Below are positions 1 to 15,000 of a stretch of DNA of 64,000 nucleotides, one piece after another. The stretch lies in assembly GCA_030248215.1 (NCBI GenBank), contig JASANG010002613.1, positions 62,001-126,000 on the forward strand, written 5' to 3'. Below the pieces are notes generated by a model that did not search any database, was not told the origin of the DNA, and was given only the letters and a program-made list of their open reading frames with translations. Position 1 is the first letter of the stretch, and every line of letters starts with the position of its first letter. The translations under genes and the position numbers were made by a program. Source of the stretch: Enoplolaimus lenunculus. Taxonomy: Eukaryota > Nematoda > Enoplea > Enoplida > Thoracostomopsidae.

Positions 1-45
1 TTTTTTTCTACACTTTTAGCGCAGTCAACTGAGATTGAAACTGAC

Positions 46-99
46 CTGTGGTCCTCGTGGTCCTGTTTTGCCTTCTTTTCCTGGCGCTCCGTCTTTAGC
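46..99 (-). CDS. Gene A exon 21: collagen helix, 54 bp, begins with Ala instead of Gly
   Basis: Reads AKDGAPGKEGKTGPRGPQ. The first triplet has GCT where every other exon has a Gly codon, so the helix is interrupted by Gly-to-Ala exactly at the splice junction. Acceptor TTTTCAATAG, donor GTCAGTTT. The next exon lies off the left edge. Confidence 0.92.
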
Positions 100-3000
100 C
101 TATTGAAAAACCTTTGCGTATGTTATTTATAGGAGCCTGTCCGTTGGGATACAAGAATCCTGGAAGACTTGGGTGCTGCAATACTAATTTTCACGCTTAG
201 TCTCAGGATTAGCCTTGTGTTTAGATTTAGGCATGGCTTTAGGTTTAGGCTTAGACGTAGGCGTAGTATACAAGCCTCTATAGTTAATATGAGCAAGAGA
301 AGTAGTACTTATATTGCTACATGTTTATTAAAACGTGGTTTATTCTCAGTACTATGTAAAACCAGAAGCTAACAGCAATGGATTAGAAGACAGTTTGTCT
401 ATTAAATAAAATTAAACCTTTTTATAAAGCGAGCTTGCTTCTAAGAATTTATAACGGTCTAACGGTTCGTGTACACTTCATGTACGTTTACGCTTAGGCT
501 TACGATTAGAAACAAAAGTATTCTCTGCGCCTATGTATAATTTTTGGCCTTAGTTTTTTCCTTAAATGTATGATGAAATGCTAAGAGACAACTCTAACAG
601 TTGTCCAATATCTGAACGGGGCTTGTACATTCCACCACTGGCTTAGGCTTTGGCTCAGGCTTAGGTTTAAACTTATGCTTTGGTTTCGGAAAAGGCTTTC
701 GCACACTGAAGCTTAAGCTTAAACTTTTAACCATGTCTTTACGTAAGCTTAAGCCTTAATCTTAAATGTGTGTGCGCGAAAGTGTACAAGAGAATGTTTA
801 GTAGATTTTAATGTCTGTTCCGACGACTTGAGCTGCGCTAGCATTGAGACGTGTTGCTTCGTTGAAATAGAACGCTCGATAACGCAATGTTATTCAATGT
901 AAAATACAAACACTTCTGAATTATTCGGACATTTACGTTTTTGCCGGGAAGACCTCGATTTCCACGTGGTCCTGGAAGTCCTTTGTCTCCCTGAAAGAAT
1001 AAAGTTACTTTAAACATTATATTTGTGATTTAAAACAAAAAACAAACATAAAATTCATCGTTTGGGAATCGCCAAGTCCATTCACTGACGATTCGACAAT
1101 TGCATAGAGCACATCTTGGGCAAATCCCATAATCTGATTCACTAAAGGATTCTTCCTCCGTCAGAAATTTTTTTGTGATAAAATGGTAAGGCCCGCCTAC
1201 CTTACAACTTCCCTCTCAGTAACTTGACACATACCTATATGGCATACTCATTGTATACTTGTGGCGTCCCGCCCCGTACCCGTCAGAAATTTCTGGATCT
1301 GCCGCTGATCTTAATCACAACGACAGTGTCTAAGACCAAAATGTAAGCCTATACGTTCTAAGTGTGAGTCTTAGCAAAACCTTATGTCAAGCATTATACT
1401 TGAGACGCGTTCAGTCATGAATACAGGCAAGAATCGTCTCAAAATCGGTGCCGCCGCGATGAAAATTTTGCGTTTAGAAATGGTTCATCTGAAAATCACA
1501 ATGTGTTCTCTAGCCAAATAGGGGGTACAATTATGATGATGTCAAAACCCGAATTAAAAAAAAACTTTGCGCATTCGGCCCAATTGCTCAGTCTTTAAAT
1601 TTAAAAAAAAATTGCTAAAAAAGCACTTTAAAAACTGTGAAATTTCGGAACACAAATAATATTCTTCCCTACGGAAAAATCCTGCATCCGCTGCTGGATA
1701 TGTTGTATACATAGGCGGTTGATTGTTTTGACAGTAGTACTGCATTCACTTTATCTGAATTCGTTGCAGTTAAATTTCTGAAATTTTTTGTTCGTCACTA
1801 ACCTTGAAACCTGGTAAGCCAGGCGGTCCAGGGGAACCAGGTTGACCCTAAAATCAAACGTTTCTTGCTAAAAAACCATATTTCAGAACAATAATTTTTC
1901 CAAACTGATGTAAAGCTTACACGCAACCGTATACGTAAGGGACTATGCTTTACGTGTATTCAATGAGAATTTTAGGAGTGAAATAGGCTTGTCTAACGAT
2001 ACAGCCCTCTGGCTAACCAAACCAAGATGATGTGTAGTATTTGGCCGATGTGTAGAACAGGACCGTAACAGTAGTATAAGCATACTCCTAAGTGTAAGAC
2101 TAAGCGTAAGGGTATGAACGAGGTTATACCTAACACAAAATCTTAAGCCCTAGCCTCATCTAAGCTAAAATACCCGTTTAAAGCTTAACGTACTGGTTCT
2201 CCTTTGGCTCCAGTTGGTCCATGTTTGCCAGTAGGACCCTAAAATAACTCAAATGAACTTATATGAAATAAAATATGGAACTTTAAATCGCAATTTCATG
2301 AAACAGTAGGTTACTATCACTGGTGCTCATGGAATTTATTTAGGCGTCGGGCCTTTATGTATTTAACTCATGTATAAATTGTCAATTTTTTGCCCATTCT
2401 TGCTTCTAAAATTCAACTGTACTTTAAATATTTCGAGGGAGCGGCTGTGCTCCGCCAGCTTTCCTCCTGATTACTGCTACTACTTAGTACGCATGTGAAT
2501 TTTTGCAGCAGCTGATCAGATAATCTGCACAGAATTAGATTAACTTAAGTGCTAATATGTTCTCCGTATATAACCTCGTTGTTCACTGTTTATTAAGTTT
2601 TACCAGGTCTATTGCCATGATCTGGGAATAGGTACTACAATACATCTAAGAATGCAGCCGGCACTTATTTCAATTCTTAAACCGTCATAGACTTGCATTT
2701 AGCACTATAAAACATTTTTCGCGATAGAATCTACTTAACGATTAATTTTCTGGGTTTTCTAACCAAGTTTTATGGGAAAACTAAAGTAGGAACTTACTTT
2801 CGGTCCAGGCGATCCTTTCTCGCCATCTTTGCCGGGAGTTCCGCGACCACCCTAAACACACAGTTTCGTAAAAGTCCGAAATGTTTCAAAATTGTAGATG
2901 TCAGAGTACGTAAAAAGCCAACATAGCTAAATATTTGCTAAATTTTAAGATCTACCAAACTTTGGACTGATAAACTATTAAAACGTAGACAGAAACATCG

Positions 3001-6000
3001 AAAACGCAACAAATTCAGAAAGGTCAAAATATTTTGCGTCATTTTGTAAGTTCCATTCTATAGTTCTTCAATACGCATTTTTAGATTTTCAGATTGCGAT
3101 CAATAGCATTCTATTTCGATTAGTATTACAAAGAGTCGATAATCACTATTTGTCGAGAGTATGCAACTGGGTACATTCTGCATAGGAAGAATATAACGTA
3201 TCTGCAACACGCGTTGCGTATTGCCGACTCCCGTCATTTTTAGGGAGTGTGCGAATGAGTAAACGGTGAAATTTTAGAGATAATAAACTTGCTGCACATG
3301 TATTATTAAAACTTGATATTGCAGAATCCCTGAAACGTACATATATATGAAATCTACTGCCACAACCGCAACAGTTAGGGTAGGTTAAGATAGGAACGCA
3401 ACGACTGCTGGGACATTTTGCACCGCGTAACGTTTTGTATATTACATACTCTTGTTCCAAAAGTGATTATTGACTATTGACATTATACACTGCACGTGAA
3501 ATTAAGATTAAAAAAATTGACATTAACACTAAAACAATAATAATCACCTTTCTTCCTCGTGATCCTTCTGGGCCAGGTTTCCCTTTATCACCTGTGGGAC
3601 CCTAAAATTTAAATTGGACCCAATTTGTGAAATCAAATAGCAGTTTCTGGAATAAGGGATAATAAAATTCAATTTAGATGTTTCAGTGAACAACCTTGAT
3701 GTGGTGCAGGCCAACATACTGCCATATTAGCCGGAACTTAATTGAAGTCATTCGCCAACGGTACCTTCTTAATATATAGCAAAGCTATGACGTCTTTCTA
3801 ATCGCCCGTGCTCAAAATTGGTATATATGTTTTGTTCAAAAACTTAAGCATTTGAAGCTTAAGTAAATACTTATATACGATTTTAGAAACCCAGTCAATA
3901 AGCCGAATTCTCAAGCTCTACTGTGCACGGTACCTACGGTCAGTTAGTAACACGTTTCCAAACAAGCAAATTTTGGCAGTTGAATCCCGATATGTACCAG
4001 ACGCAGATCCAAAAATTTTTGACGTAGAGCGGTCTGGCAGATGTTATGGAACGCAAAAATTGTAAGGTACAGACGGACCTTATCATTCTGTAGCCAAAAA
4101 ATTTTCTGAGGGCGAAAAATTGTAAGGTAGGGAGAGACTTTACATTTGAACACCAAAAATTTCTGTCGGAGGGGGCGTACACCATCCCATCCCCCTATGG
4201 ATCCGCTAGTGATTGGTAAGATTGAAAACAGACACATCTGTGAAAACCGGTGATAGATGCTACACACATTTGAGATTTGATAATATGTGCAGAGATTCAG
4301 GTATATTTAACAACTAAATTTTAAATTTAAATAAGACTGGACCACTGAAATGCCGTACAACAGCTTTTACTGTCTGAAATTTTGAATCACAATTGATTTT
4401 TGGTTATTTCAGATTTAGCAAAAAAATGGTTGCAAGTGAACTGATACCGTTGAACAAACGAACTTACAGGAGGTCCATGAGGTCCCGGTTGGCCTGTATG
4501 CCCTTTGTCACCAGGTTTGCCCTAAAAATAGCTGAAACGTTTAAATTCATGTCAAACCACTATACAAATAACTGCGAGTAAACAAATGGTAATAGATTAC
4601 TGAAACGGAAAACGAGCATTGCAGTTTAAAGATTTTTTAAGATTTTAAGTTACCCAGCAAGCTAATACAATTAAGGCATGCAAACATTAACAAGGTTTTC
4701 ACAATTTGAAAGACGCAATGGCGGATGCACCCAGTTATTTTAAGATTTTGGATGAATTTCATCATTTATATTCCAAAGTAAACAACGGCGGCATAACTCT
4801 AAATGAAAAATTAATAAATGCTGTTATAAAACCACTGTATCGCGTTCGTCACAAGTTAATAAACATGAAATCAAAACGTTCTGTTATATACATCCCTAAA
4901 ATAACGAATAAAGAGCTTACCTGTTCACCAGGAGGTCCAGGATAACCTTCTTTGCCATCTGGTCCTGGACTGCCCTAATAAATTATGCCGACATATTTAA
5001 AAATCTTCCGCAAAATCAAAACGATCAAGCTAAACCGGTATTGGTTTTAACTTTCACAAGGTAACAAAAATAGAAATATGGTTCTCTTTTCGGTATCTGA
5101 GACTGTAACCCTTTGATATATTAAATTGAAGTTTATAAAACACAACTAGGAATTTTATCTCCTATAGCTGAGTGGTCATCGTAAACGCGTCCAACCCGAG
5201 AGACTGGGGATCGAATCTTACCTTGAAAGTGTCTCACATGAAATTAAAAATATTCATGTGAGAAAGGGTTAACTTTGACAAGGTAACAAAAATAAAAATA
5301 ATCATGGTTCTGTTTTAGGTATCTGAGACTGTAACCCTTTGATGTATTAAATTGAAGTTTATACAACACAGCTATGAATTTTATTTCAATAAAGTCGTGA
5401 TTAAATCGCTGTTAGCAGGCTTTGGGTAAATTGTGCGGACAACTTTCATCGAGCTGTGTTCGTTCCTAATATCTCTCCAAATGTAAAATGTTTTCACGCA
5501 TTTGAAACATATACATTAAATATATATGTATGTATAATATGTATATATGTATTTGTATGTGTATATATTACAACAGATGTCACTGCACAAAGCTGTAAAA
5601 TAAGTAAAATTACTTGTGGTCCTTTTGGTCCTTCATGTCCTTGATCTCCTGGCTCTCCTGGGGGTCCCTACGATTAATAAACATACTAAATAATAGAATG
5701 AATAATCTCTACCTTGCTAAAGAATATCCAATAAAGTGCATGCAAAGAAAGGCCCATGTTAATTTTTGGAGGCGTCCAGGTTTCTGGTGGATTTATACAA
5801 AAGCAACGCTTAGGCATAGCCTTACGTTTAGGCTTAGGAACACATTTTTGCAACGTTTAGGCTTAGGTTTAGGAATACGCTTCATCTACAGTTAACGCCC
5901 CTAAAAATAACATTGGCCCAACGGAAATAGGAATGTATCCAAGCACGAGTTGCATAAAGAGTATGAGCTGAGTTGTTTCATTAACATTGGAACGTCGTTA

Positions 6001-9000
6001 TGTACACATTCATACCTCCTCTCCATAATTGAAAGGGGGCACGGTCGGGCAAGCATGCAACGCGCGATGGGCGCATTTTCTTGCACAGAATGTATTCTCT
6101 CTACAGTATTACCCATTGCGATCGCATGGCAACTTTTGAATATATCTTGAGACTTTTTATAAAAATTACCATTGATATGCTACGTTTGAGCATTTATATT
6201 TTAGAACCAAAACCGTTCTACGCAAGAACCGAATTTTTGTAAATATTCACATTTTTGTAGGTACTATTAATTCGTTGGCAAATGTAAAACATATTACCAG
6301 CTTCATAAATGCAGGTGAAATTTTGTCAATGTTTTATATGCTTCATCACAATTACATAAACAGCTAATAAAAAATGTAAAAATTTGTACTTCAGAGACTA
6401 TACAAGTTTTTCATAGTAAACTGCCTGGTGGCAGAGCTATCGCTGTTGCCCAAACTCCGCTAGATTCGGACCGTCAATGACGACCTTGAAAGACATAATA
6501 ATGCTTACAAGATCTCCAGTTTCTCCAGGTTGTCCTTTGGCTCCTTGTCGACCAGGTCGTCCCTAGCGTTACAAAACGATTATTTAAATAATTACTTAGC
6601 TACTTTTTAGTAACAGAGCGCGAAGATAATTTGAAATTTAGGTTACATTAGAAATCCAAATGTAAGAAGTTTTATTAAATTACATAAATATAGAGATGCC
6701 TCATACGATTATTTTTATATTTCAATCTGTAACCAGAGGGAAGCCAAGAGGGCTGAGCGTCCTAAAATTGCACCCCACCCTGAAGAAAAGTTTTGATCTC
6801 ACTAGTACGTCATCTAAAACTATTAACTGTCACTTCTGAATAGTTTTTAAACTCCTCGCATGTTGAGCTGGCTACCGGCATGGTTTTGATAGAGGTATTT
6901 TGTTTTTTGCTGTTTTAGTTCTTAATTGTTAGCTAAAAATTTATGGAAATAAATTTGAAGCTGTTCGAGCAACTGCAGCAAGAATTTTAGCATTGTAAAC
7001 TTACAACTTTATTCAGAAATTTATTAAAGAGTTCTGATATAAAATTTTAAGTAATAGAAAAATTTACTGTTGAAATAACCTGATCTGGTAAATGATCGTT
7101 TAACATTATGACTGAAAATTTTCTTACAATAGTTCAGTAATCTATTCTCAAATATTTAGATTGATCTGGACCAGCAAGAAAAAACCACCAAAATATTGGC
7201 TCTAATAATTGAACTGCGGTTCCCTTACAATAGTGAATCATCAGCGGCGGATCCAGAAACTTGTAACGTGGGGCCGGCTAGTTTGAGTAATAAAATTTAA
7301 TTTTTACTGTGGTGGAGAGGCTTATCATTTTATCGCATAAATTCTCTGATGGGGAATTTGTAAGGCAGGGACCGTATTATTTTATTACTAAACACTTTGT
7401 GACAGGAGGGGACACGTGCGCCAACCTCCCCATCTGGATCCGCTTGTTTGCAGGATAATACAGTTTGATACTCTTGCTAACTTATCATCCTAGTCTCAAT
7501 AAGGTGTTGATAAAATACTTGAGCATTACCCGCATTCCAGGAGCTCCTTGTGGGCCAGATTTTCCTTGAGGTCCTGGTTTACCCTGAAATAGATTATAAG
7601 AAAATAAGCTTACAGGATCTTATAAACTTTTTCATAGAAAGGCTTCGGCTTAGATTTAGGCTTATTCTTTAGCTTAAGTTTAGGTTTCGAAAAAGGTTTG
7701 CCTTAGTTTAAGTCTGAGCCTAAAACGAAGGCCTAAGTTTATGCTATTTTAAATGTGTGGTGAAGGTGTACATCGCCAGTTTACGTGCGTTTAGTACCAG
7801 GGACACAGCAGCGAAGCGTACAATGACGGGAGCCGACCAATGAGGGCACAATATATAATAGATAAAGAAACTTCACGAGCGAAGCGCGCGACAGGCCAAA
7901 TGTAATTTAGCATAAAATACTAATAATACAATTTGAGATTTCATCAAGACTATACCCTGTTAATCGTAGAACTTTTGCGGTTGCTGGCATACGAATCTAG
8001 ATCGGCTCTTGCACATTTTCTTCACATTTAAGGTTTAAGCTTAGACCTTGGCTCACGAATAGGTAATGGAACATCCACGTTATACTGCACGCGCTAATGC
8101 AAAAAATGTCTGGGTCTAAGTAAGGCCCGGCGTGTTTTTAACACACTCTATTACGACACCGCTATAAAGTCCGGTAGTCCCTAACACGGATGTAAAGACA
8201 TTGCATTGTGTTTATATAGCATCGCAAACATACATAGCAACTACACAAACACATATATACACACTTATTTATTTTACTTAATTTTTTACCTTTTGTCCCG
8301 ACTCTCTTCGAACAGTGTCGAGACAATTAATAGTGTCTACATAACGCATAAAATTGTATCTACATGCTAGTTGCAGCTTTGATTTGTACACAGATTCCTA
8401 CCGAGTGGTTGGACAAATTTTTACATAAGCGTGCATTATAAGGTGGATGACCCATAAGCAACCCTATTCAATAAACAAATAGCCGTAAAATTATAAGTAC
8501 TTCGCTATAGCTTTTTGTACATTGCGAGTATAGCTCAGCCCTAAGGCAAGAAAGACCATTTACCGGTTCTCCGTCTGATCCTGCAGGTCCAGGGTCACCG
8601 TCTGCACCGGTTTTGCCCTAAAATAGTAAAATTCTGCTTTACCGACGCAATGTGGGAATGCAAACGGAATAATACAGAAATATACCGCATCTGAAATGGT
8701 TTGAAACACTTGAACAGTATAGTTTTACAAACTTTTGAATTTGTCTTCTGGAAATCAAAATTTTAAACGTTATGAATCGTTCTAGATGAAGTCCTGGCTA
8801 TAGTAAAGATTAATTCGGATAATTTTCGTTCAAATAGTGGGTAAAGCAAAATTTACTGGCGTTGAGCATATATTTGCGTCTTGTTAATTTTAGCTGTTTA
8901 TAAGTCAGATTTTAACAATATTTACGTGTGTTACTTGTTGAAACCAGTGTCTATAAACGTTTAAATAGTTGAACTCATGTTGCATTCACGGTATATGTAG

Positions 9001-12000
9001 CACTCATTTTTTTATTTTAGAAAATACATAGTTTGCTTCGGTTGAGCAATTTGCATTGGAACTTTTTCAGCTCGGCAGAAGTAAACAAATGTATTCAAGG
9101 CCCGTAGTCAGCTTATCTGACTAGGCAGAAATAAATTTTTTCAGCAGCGCCATACAAAGGTTTCAGATGACTTACAGCAATCGAGCTAGAAACTTGTCTG
9201 CTGGGGATAATAATTGTCTAATGGTTCGGACTGAGCACCATTCACCCTCCAGCTGGCCGCGAGCCCGATGCATTCCACGCAAAAAATTCACCAATGTTTT
9301 AATGCTACTATGCTATAAATCGGATTACAACGCTCCGAATAGTTCAAAACGCTTTGACTGGTCAGTATTTTGACCAGTAGTTGAAAATTTTGAAACTAAA
9401 AACTGTAATTAAAAAATCACAATGCCACCATTGTGTTGAGAAATTTTCTTCAATTTCAGGGTTAGCTTTGCAAATGGACGTTTTTCGGTCACCAATAAAC
9501 GTAATTTATTTCAAACTTACAACATCACCGTCTTGGCCAGAGGGACCTGGAGGACCTTTGTGTCCTGGAACTCCCTAAAATTAAGCAAATAGCAAAAAAT
9601 TGGTTTCCCAGTTGCGCATACATATTTTATGTCTATAATATTAAAACGTGTTTCTAATGGTTCGTTTCGTGCCCATATTCACCCTGGCAAAATTGATCGT
9701 ATTGCAATTAGCAAATATTCGGTTAACCACCTAAACCCTACGCCTCGTTTAATATTAACAGTTCCTAATTTATCGCTATTAAACTTGTTAATGCAACTAC
9801 CAATATTATGCCTATATCAGGTGACTTTTGAGGGGGTGCAATGAATACTGAAGCAAAGAAAGCTTCAGTGTCTAACACACTACTCCCTCAAAAGTCACCT
9901 GGTATACACATGACATTGCGGAAGTTGCATAGTTTCCGCTTCAGTGTCTATCACACTACTCCTTCAAAAGTCACCTGGCATACGCATGATATTATGGAAG
10001 TTGCATAAGTTCATTAAATGACGTTTACATACCGGTGGTCCAGGAGGTCCATCTTTGCCTCGTGGGCCGGGCGTGCCAGGGTTGCCCTAAAAGCATATTG
10101 CCGAGAAAGCTGAATGAATCGTATTACAGAAAATATTTTCTCAGGTACCAAAAATCAAACTAAATAGTTCACTATTTTACTGTAGTTTGATAGTTTGGCT
10201 ATTTAATTTAACATTCAACAACCAGCGAGCAGGTTATTTTAAAAAATTCTATTTCGATTAACCGTTAAAAATTAAACTTACGCCCAAGCCAAAGCCTAAA
10301 CGTAAGTACTAGCATATTGCCAGATCGTAGCCATACATTTTAATTTGGAAGAGGTCCAAAAGTGGGATTCATCCTTCAGTAATGAAACCTTCAGACTATC
10401 AGCTTCTGCTAAAAGTAAATCCAATGAGCACTGAAAGAATTTTTGGTCAATGAATTTTGAGTGGTTGAGAATCAAAGAACTCTCACTTGGCTACGACGCC
10501 TGGCAAATTAAACTATAAACGTATACAGTATTGAACCTATTTATCACAAAAAAATAAACCCGGTTTAGCTTTGCAGTCAACAAATCACATACTTTCGGAC
10601 CAGGCAATCCTTTGCCTCCTGGAACGCCATCTACTCCTGGGTGACCCTATAAGAAATAATGTGAAACTAGTAGTCCAACTAAGTTTGTAAACAAATATTT
10701 TATTTATAAAACAATCACGTTGGCGTGCTATGAAACGATTGAAAACAAAGTATGCTGGAAACTTTCCCAAATGACGTACTATAGTAACCGAATAAGAGGG
10801 GGTAATAACAGGGGCTCTCCATTTTGAGTTCCGATCAATAGGACTCCGTATCCATAGAGTTCATAAGCGGATAGAGTCCCTAAACCATAACTAAACTCCA
10901 TAATTGCAAATTATCCTTGATTGTAGTGCATAAATGACTCCAAGACTAAATAAAGACGAGTTCGAAACATTGAAGCATACTTAAGTTTTGAAAGCACATT
11001 CAAGTACAACCTAGCATTATCGCTCAAACTTTTGACACAATACAAAAAACGTTTAATTCAACGGGTTGTTGCAATACCCGATATATCAGTAACGAAGGGC
11101 GGTGGATGGAGGCTTAAAAATAAATAACATTCCGTAACCGATTAACAACGGGGTACCCTCTGGAGAGGCAAAATAAATATCAGTCGCCGTCTTATTCGGG
11201 TCTCTACAGTATGTGAGAAATTCCAGCTTTAATTATATCGATTAAATTTCAATTTGAACAATTTATGAAAAAATGCAATTTCTGATTTGTATAACAGCCT
11301 ATAATAAAGCGCTGATTACAGAAGCAAGACAATAACTCCTTGTATTTGTGCAAAAAGCGAGCGAGAGTGAAACCAACGCACCGCAATTTTAGAATTTAAT
11401 CAAAATTTTGGTTTAGATTTTTGTCCGAAAACAATTGTCCCGGATGGTGCCTGTTTGAAGCGCGTTGTGGTATTGTTATTTAAACAGACTGAAATCAAAC
11501 CAACTATTTGTGATATTATAAGCTTAGTGTTTACTACATGGCCCAAACATCTAGAGCGCAACGAATACTTAAGATGATTGCCCACAAAAATTTGTTTATA
11601 CATCGGCTAAATTGTACCGAACCAGAATCTTAGGCCTCTGCAAATTTAATTCTGCGCTGCATTGGTATTGGTCAATTGTGGGGTATTTATTATTAATTCT
11701 AATTGTTTTCATTGGTTTAATTTGAAATATAATTTTTCGTATCAAGAAAAGTTGAAAACTAGCCGAACTTAAGTCAGAAAATGCAAAAATGAATTCAGAG
11801 TAAACCGAAGCTTTGCGTCTAATAAAATACCCAACTGACAAATCGGGTTTGGAATGAAAATTACAAGTACATCAGTCAGAAACTTTTTGAATCGGCCGCT
11901 GGAGTTCACCATGAATAAATTGGCAGAATTTTTGCATTTAGACGAGCAATTTGTATTTTAAAACATTTTATTTTAATTATAAACTTTTGTTTGGTTATAA

Positions 12001-15000
12001 TGAACTTTATGTCATGAATTTGAAAATGTAAGATAACGCAGATTTATTGTTTATAACAGATTAAACGGTATCAAAATTATTATTATATCGCCGCTTACTG
12101 TTTGTCCTACTGGTCCCTGGTGTCCTTGCGGTCCAACGTCTCCCTAAAACAAAGGCATTTACAAAACTCAAATTTACCTGCTTAAATTCAATCGAAATAT
12201 CCATTTCTATTTGTTGTCGAGACATATGCTGTATTTATTAATAGGTTTTTTAATTGTCGGTTGGATGTTGACACGCATGCGCAAGCGGATGCAGCTGCAC
12301 ATCCGTGGCTCTTCCTAAGCACTGTTTATACATGTAAGAGGTATATAGAGTAAAAACGTTGTAACATTATCATTGACAAGTTTTTATCATTTGTCTTAAA
12401 GTTTAGCATCATTCAATTATCATTTGTAAGCTGCTGTTTTCTTGAAAATAAATCTGGTTTCAATAGCTCCGGCAGGTATATGTGCAATGAGTTGCGTCTG
12501 CATTTACCTGGGTTAACGCTTTCTGGTATAAATATTTTACTATTTCGTAAACCATCTAATTTCAAGCCAGGATTCGGATCACATGCGACTCACATTTTGT
12601 GGAGATTTTTTAACTCACATATACACTTTGCGCTGAAGTTGCCCACAGTATGGTCTATGGGAGAATAGTTAAGCAATTTTGTATGTATGTAGGTAAGTCT
12701 GCAGAGTAAAACACTGCTTAAATGAGGTTACGAGGAACCAGTTGCACACCACAACCCATTAATATTGCGGCGGTGCAATGTCTGTTTTGTATTGATTAGT
12801 ATATATGAGATTTCATAGAAAATTTGCTGAATACAGATTAACAAGGTTAAGCAGTACAAAATACACTCATTTTAGGTAATTTAAAACCATTATTAATATA
12901 CAATTCTGATTTTCGAAAAGCTACAGTTGAAACATGACGAATTTTTCAAAATCTGTTCAAACACGTACGTCAAATCCCGGATATCCTGGTTTTCCTGACG
13001 ATCCTGGTGGACCCTATATATAATAAAATAAGAAGTGCAGGTATTTGTAAACAAGACACAAGACCTACTGTCATTGTATAAAACAGCATATGTAAACAGA
13101 ATATTTTAAGCCTAAGCCTAAGCCGTATTTCAAATTTTAATTCATTATACCAAAAAGTCGGTCAGTATAGTACCAAATTATTGATTTTATGTTAAACTTG
13201 TTCTTCAAATATAGTTCACACTTGCGTTTTTGAAGTTTGACGTTTGCTTAATTCTTAAAATTTAAACCTATTCTGACTCGCAATTAAATTCGGTAAAAAT
13301 AAACCATATGACGTGTCAAAACGGTACGACGGATTTCAAATATATTCTAGTGTTTCAATTCGCCATAATTACCTTTGGTCCTGGAGGTCCAGGTCGTCCA
13401 ACTGGTCCCTAAACATCAACGAACAGCGGTTAAAGTTTCCCCAAAATACCAACAATCTATTCTTAAATAACCATTCATTTGCACGGGATCCCGTCAAACT
13501 CACAACAGCATGAAACTGCTCATTTTTAACTACTTGTTTTTACATTCCCGCACACCAACTTCGATCTCTTATAAGGCTTACGCATAAAGTTTAGGAAAAT
13601 AACGAACAGTAATCGAAAAAACAACTTTTGCCTTATATATCAAATTCAACAGCACTGCGGACATTCAGAGATGCAATGTTAAATAAATTTTCAACCCAGA
13701 ACTTTAGCAGGTGAAATTTTATTTTTTACCGCAGGTATACTTCGCGCAAAATCACTTTACCCGAGGCCAATCGTTGTTCGCCGTCCTTATATTTTTGTGT
13801 ACAGGAAAAGTTGTTTAATTTGAGAAAATTTTTAACTTTAGTGCCCGCAAACATTGAAACTTGTCCGATTAAAAGAAAAGAGAAGCAAAGTAAATCATTT
13901 TATTGTGCTACACATATTCAAGAATGCCAGATATTTATTGTAACACATCAAATGACAATATAGTTAGTGACTTTACCGGCGGTCCTGGTGGGCCAGGTAC
14001 TCCCTAAAATAACAAAATTATAATTATTTTTGAACAGCGTTAAAACTGTTGCTTAGCTAACACTTTGAACAAATCTATTACAAATTTTCCCGTTTGAATG
14101 AAAGATACTTGATTTGCAAGTTTCACTGCTAAATAGCAACTGAAAAATACAATCCAGCACAACTCCCATTATTGTCTCTGTAGTTTGGATTATTTAAGAA
14201 ATTACTTTCTATACTGAATTTAAACCCACCTTAAATCAAAAACTTAAACTAATGGCATATTTGTCGTGGGGCAAACTGCTATTCAGGCCAATTATTAATA
14301 GCACTAGGCCAATTGGCTATTTCAAGTAGCAGTTTCGTCTAGGTTAAACTGCTATTGAACTTTAAATTCAATCAAATTTAAATATTGAATTTCAGACAAT
14401 ACCGCTAACCAATCAGCATTGGTTTTGCAGGAAATACTAGATTGTTTAAAACTTCGGTCAAAATCGTGATTCGACCAAATAGGTTTCACTGCGTAAAAAT
14501 TATTACACCGACAGACTAAAATGTGCTAATATGCAAATTTCACTAAACTTTGAAAATTAAATAACGTTCAACGACATACCGGTGGGCCTGGCGAAGTTGC
14601 ATCAGTTCCATACACTGAAAAATATTAACGTATCGCGTATTTATGCAACAAACAGTGGCCGAATTTTTGACGAGACCCCGAAGGTCATACAATAGTGAAA
14701 AAGCAAAAAGCTAACAGATGAAGCAAGCAAGAAGCCAAGCGCAATTTTTGTACTAAATCTTAAAACCAAATTTTGGTTTTAAATCTTGTTGACTGGCCGT
14801 GGCCTGGGTGCATCCTTTGGTCCGCCAGCGGTAACATGGGTTGGTGTTACAATTTGAGTAAATAAATTGCGCAGTTTTACTTGGGAGTTTGACAATGGTT
14901 ACTGGTGTTACCCGATGGGTTGTGATGACGTATTGCTATGTGAATTTACGGGTCCATGTACCTATTATGAGCCCACTGGTGAGAAAATTCGCGAGCGAAT

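Noticed and set aside
4706-4945. 79-codon plus-strand frame with natural-looking composition
   Set aside because: It lies in an intron of gene A, its end is the antisense of exon 14, and no domain or splice support was found.
5161-5270. A functional tRNA gene
   Set aside because: The A and B boxes are recognisable, but I could not form a convincing acceptor stem or anticodon loop, and the 3' part belongs to a repeat family.
10647-12098. Possible missed collagen exon in the longest gene A intron
   Set aside because: No Gly-X-Y frame with splice sites is present; the extra length is explained by the MITE at 10779-11209, and gene B has no additional exon at this position.
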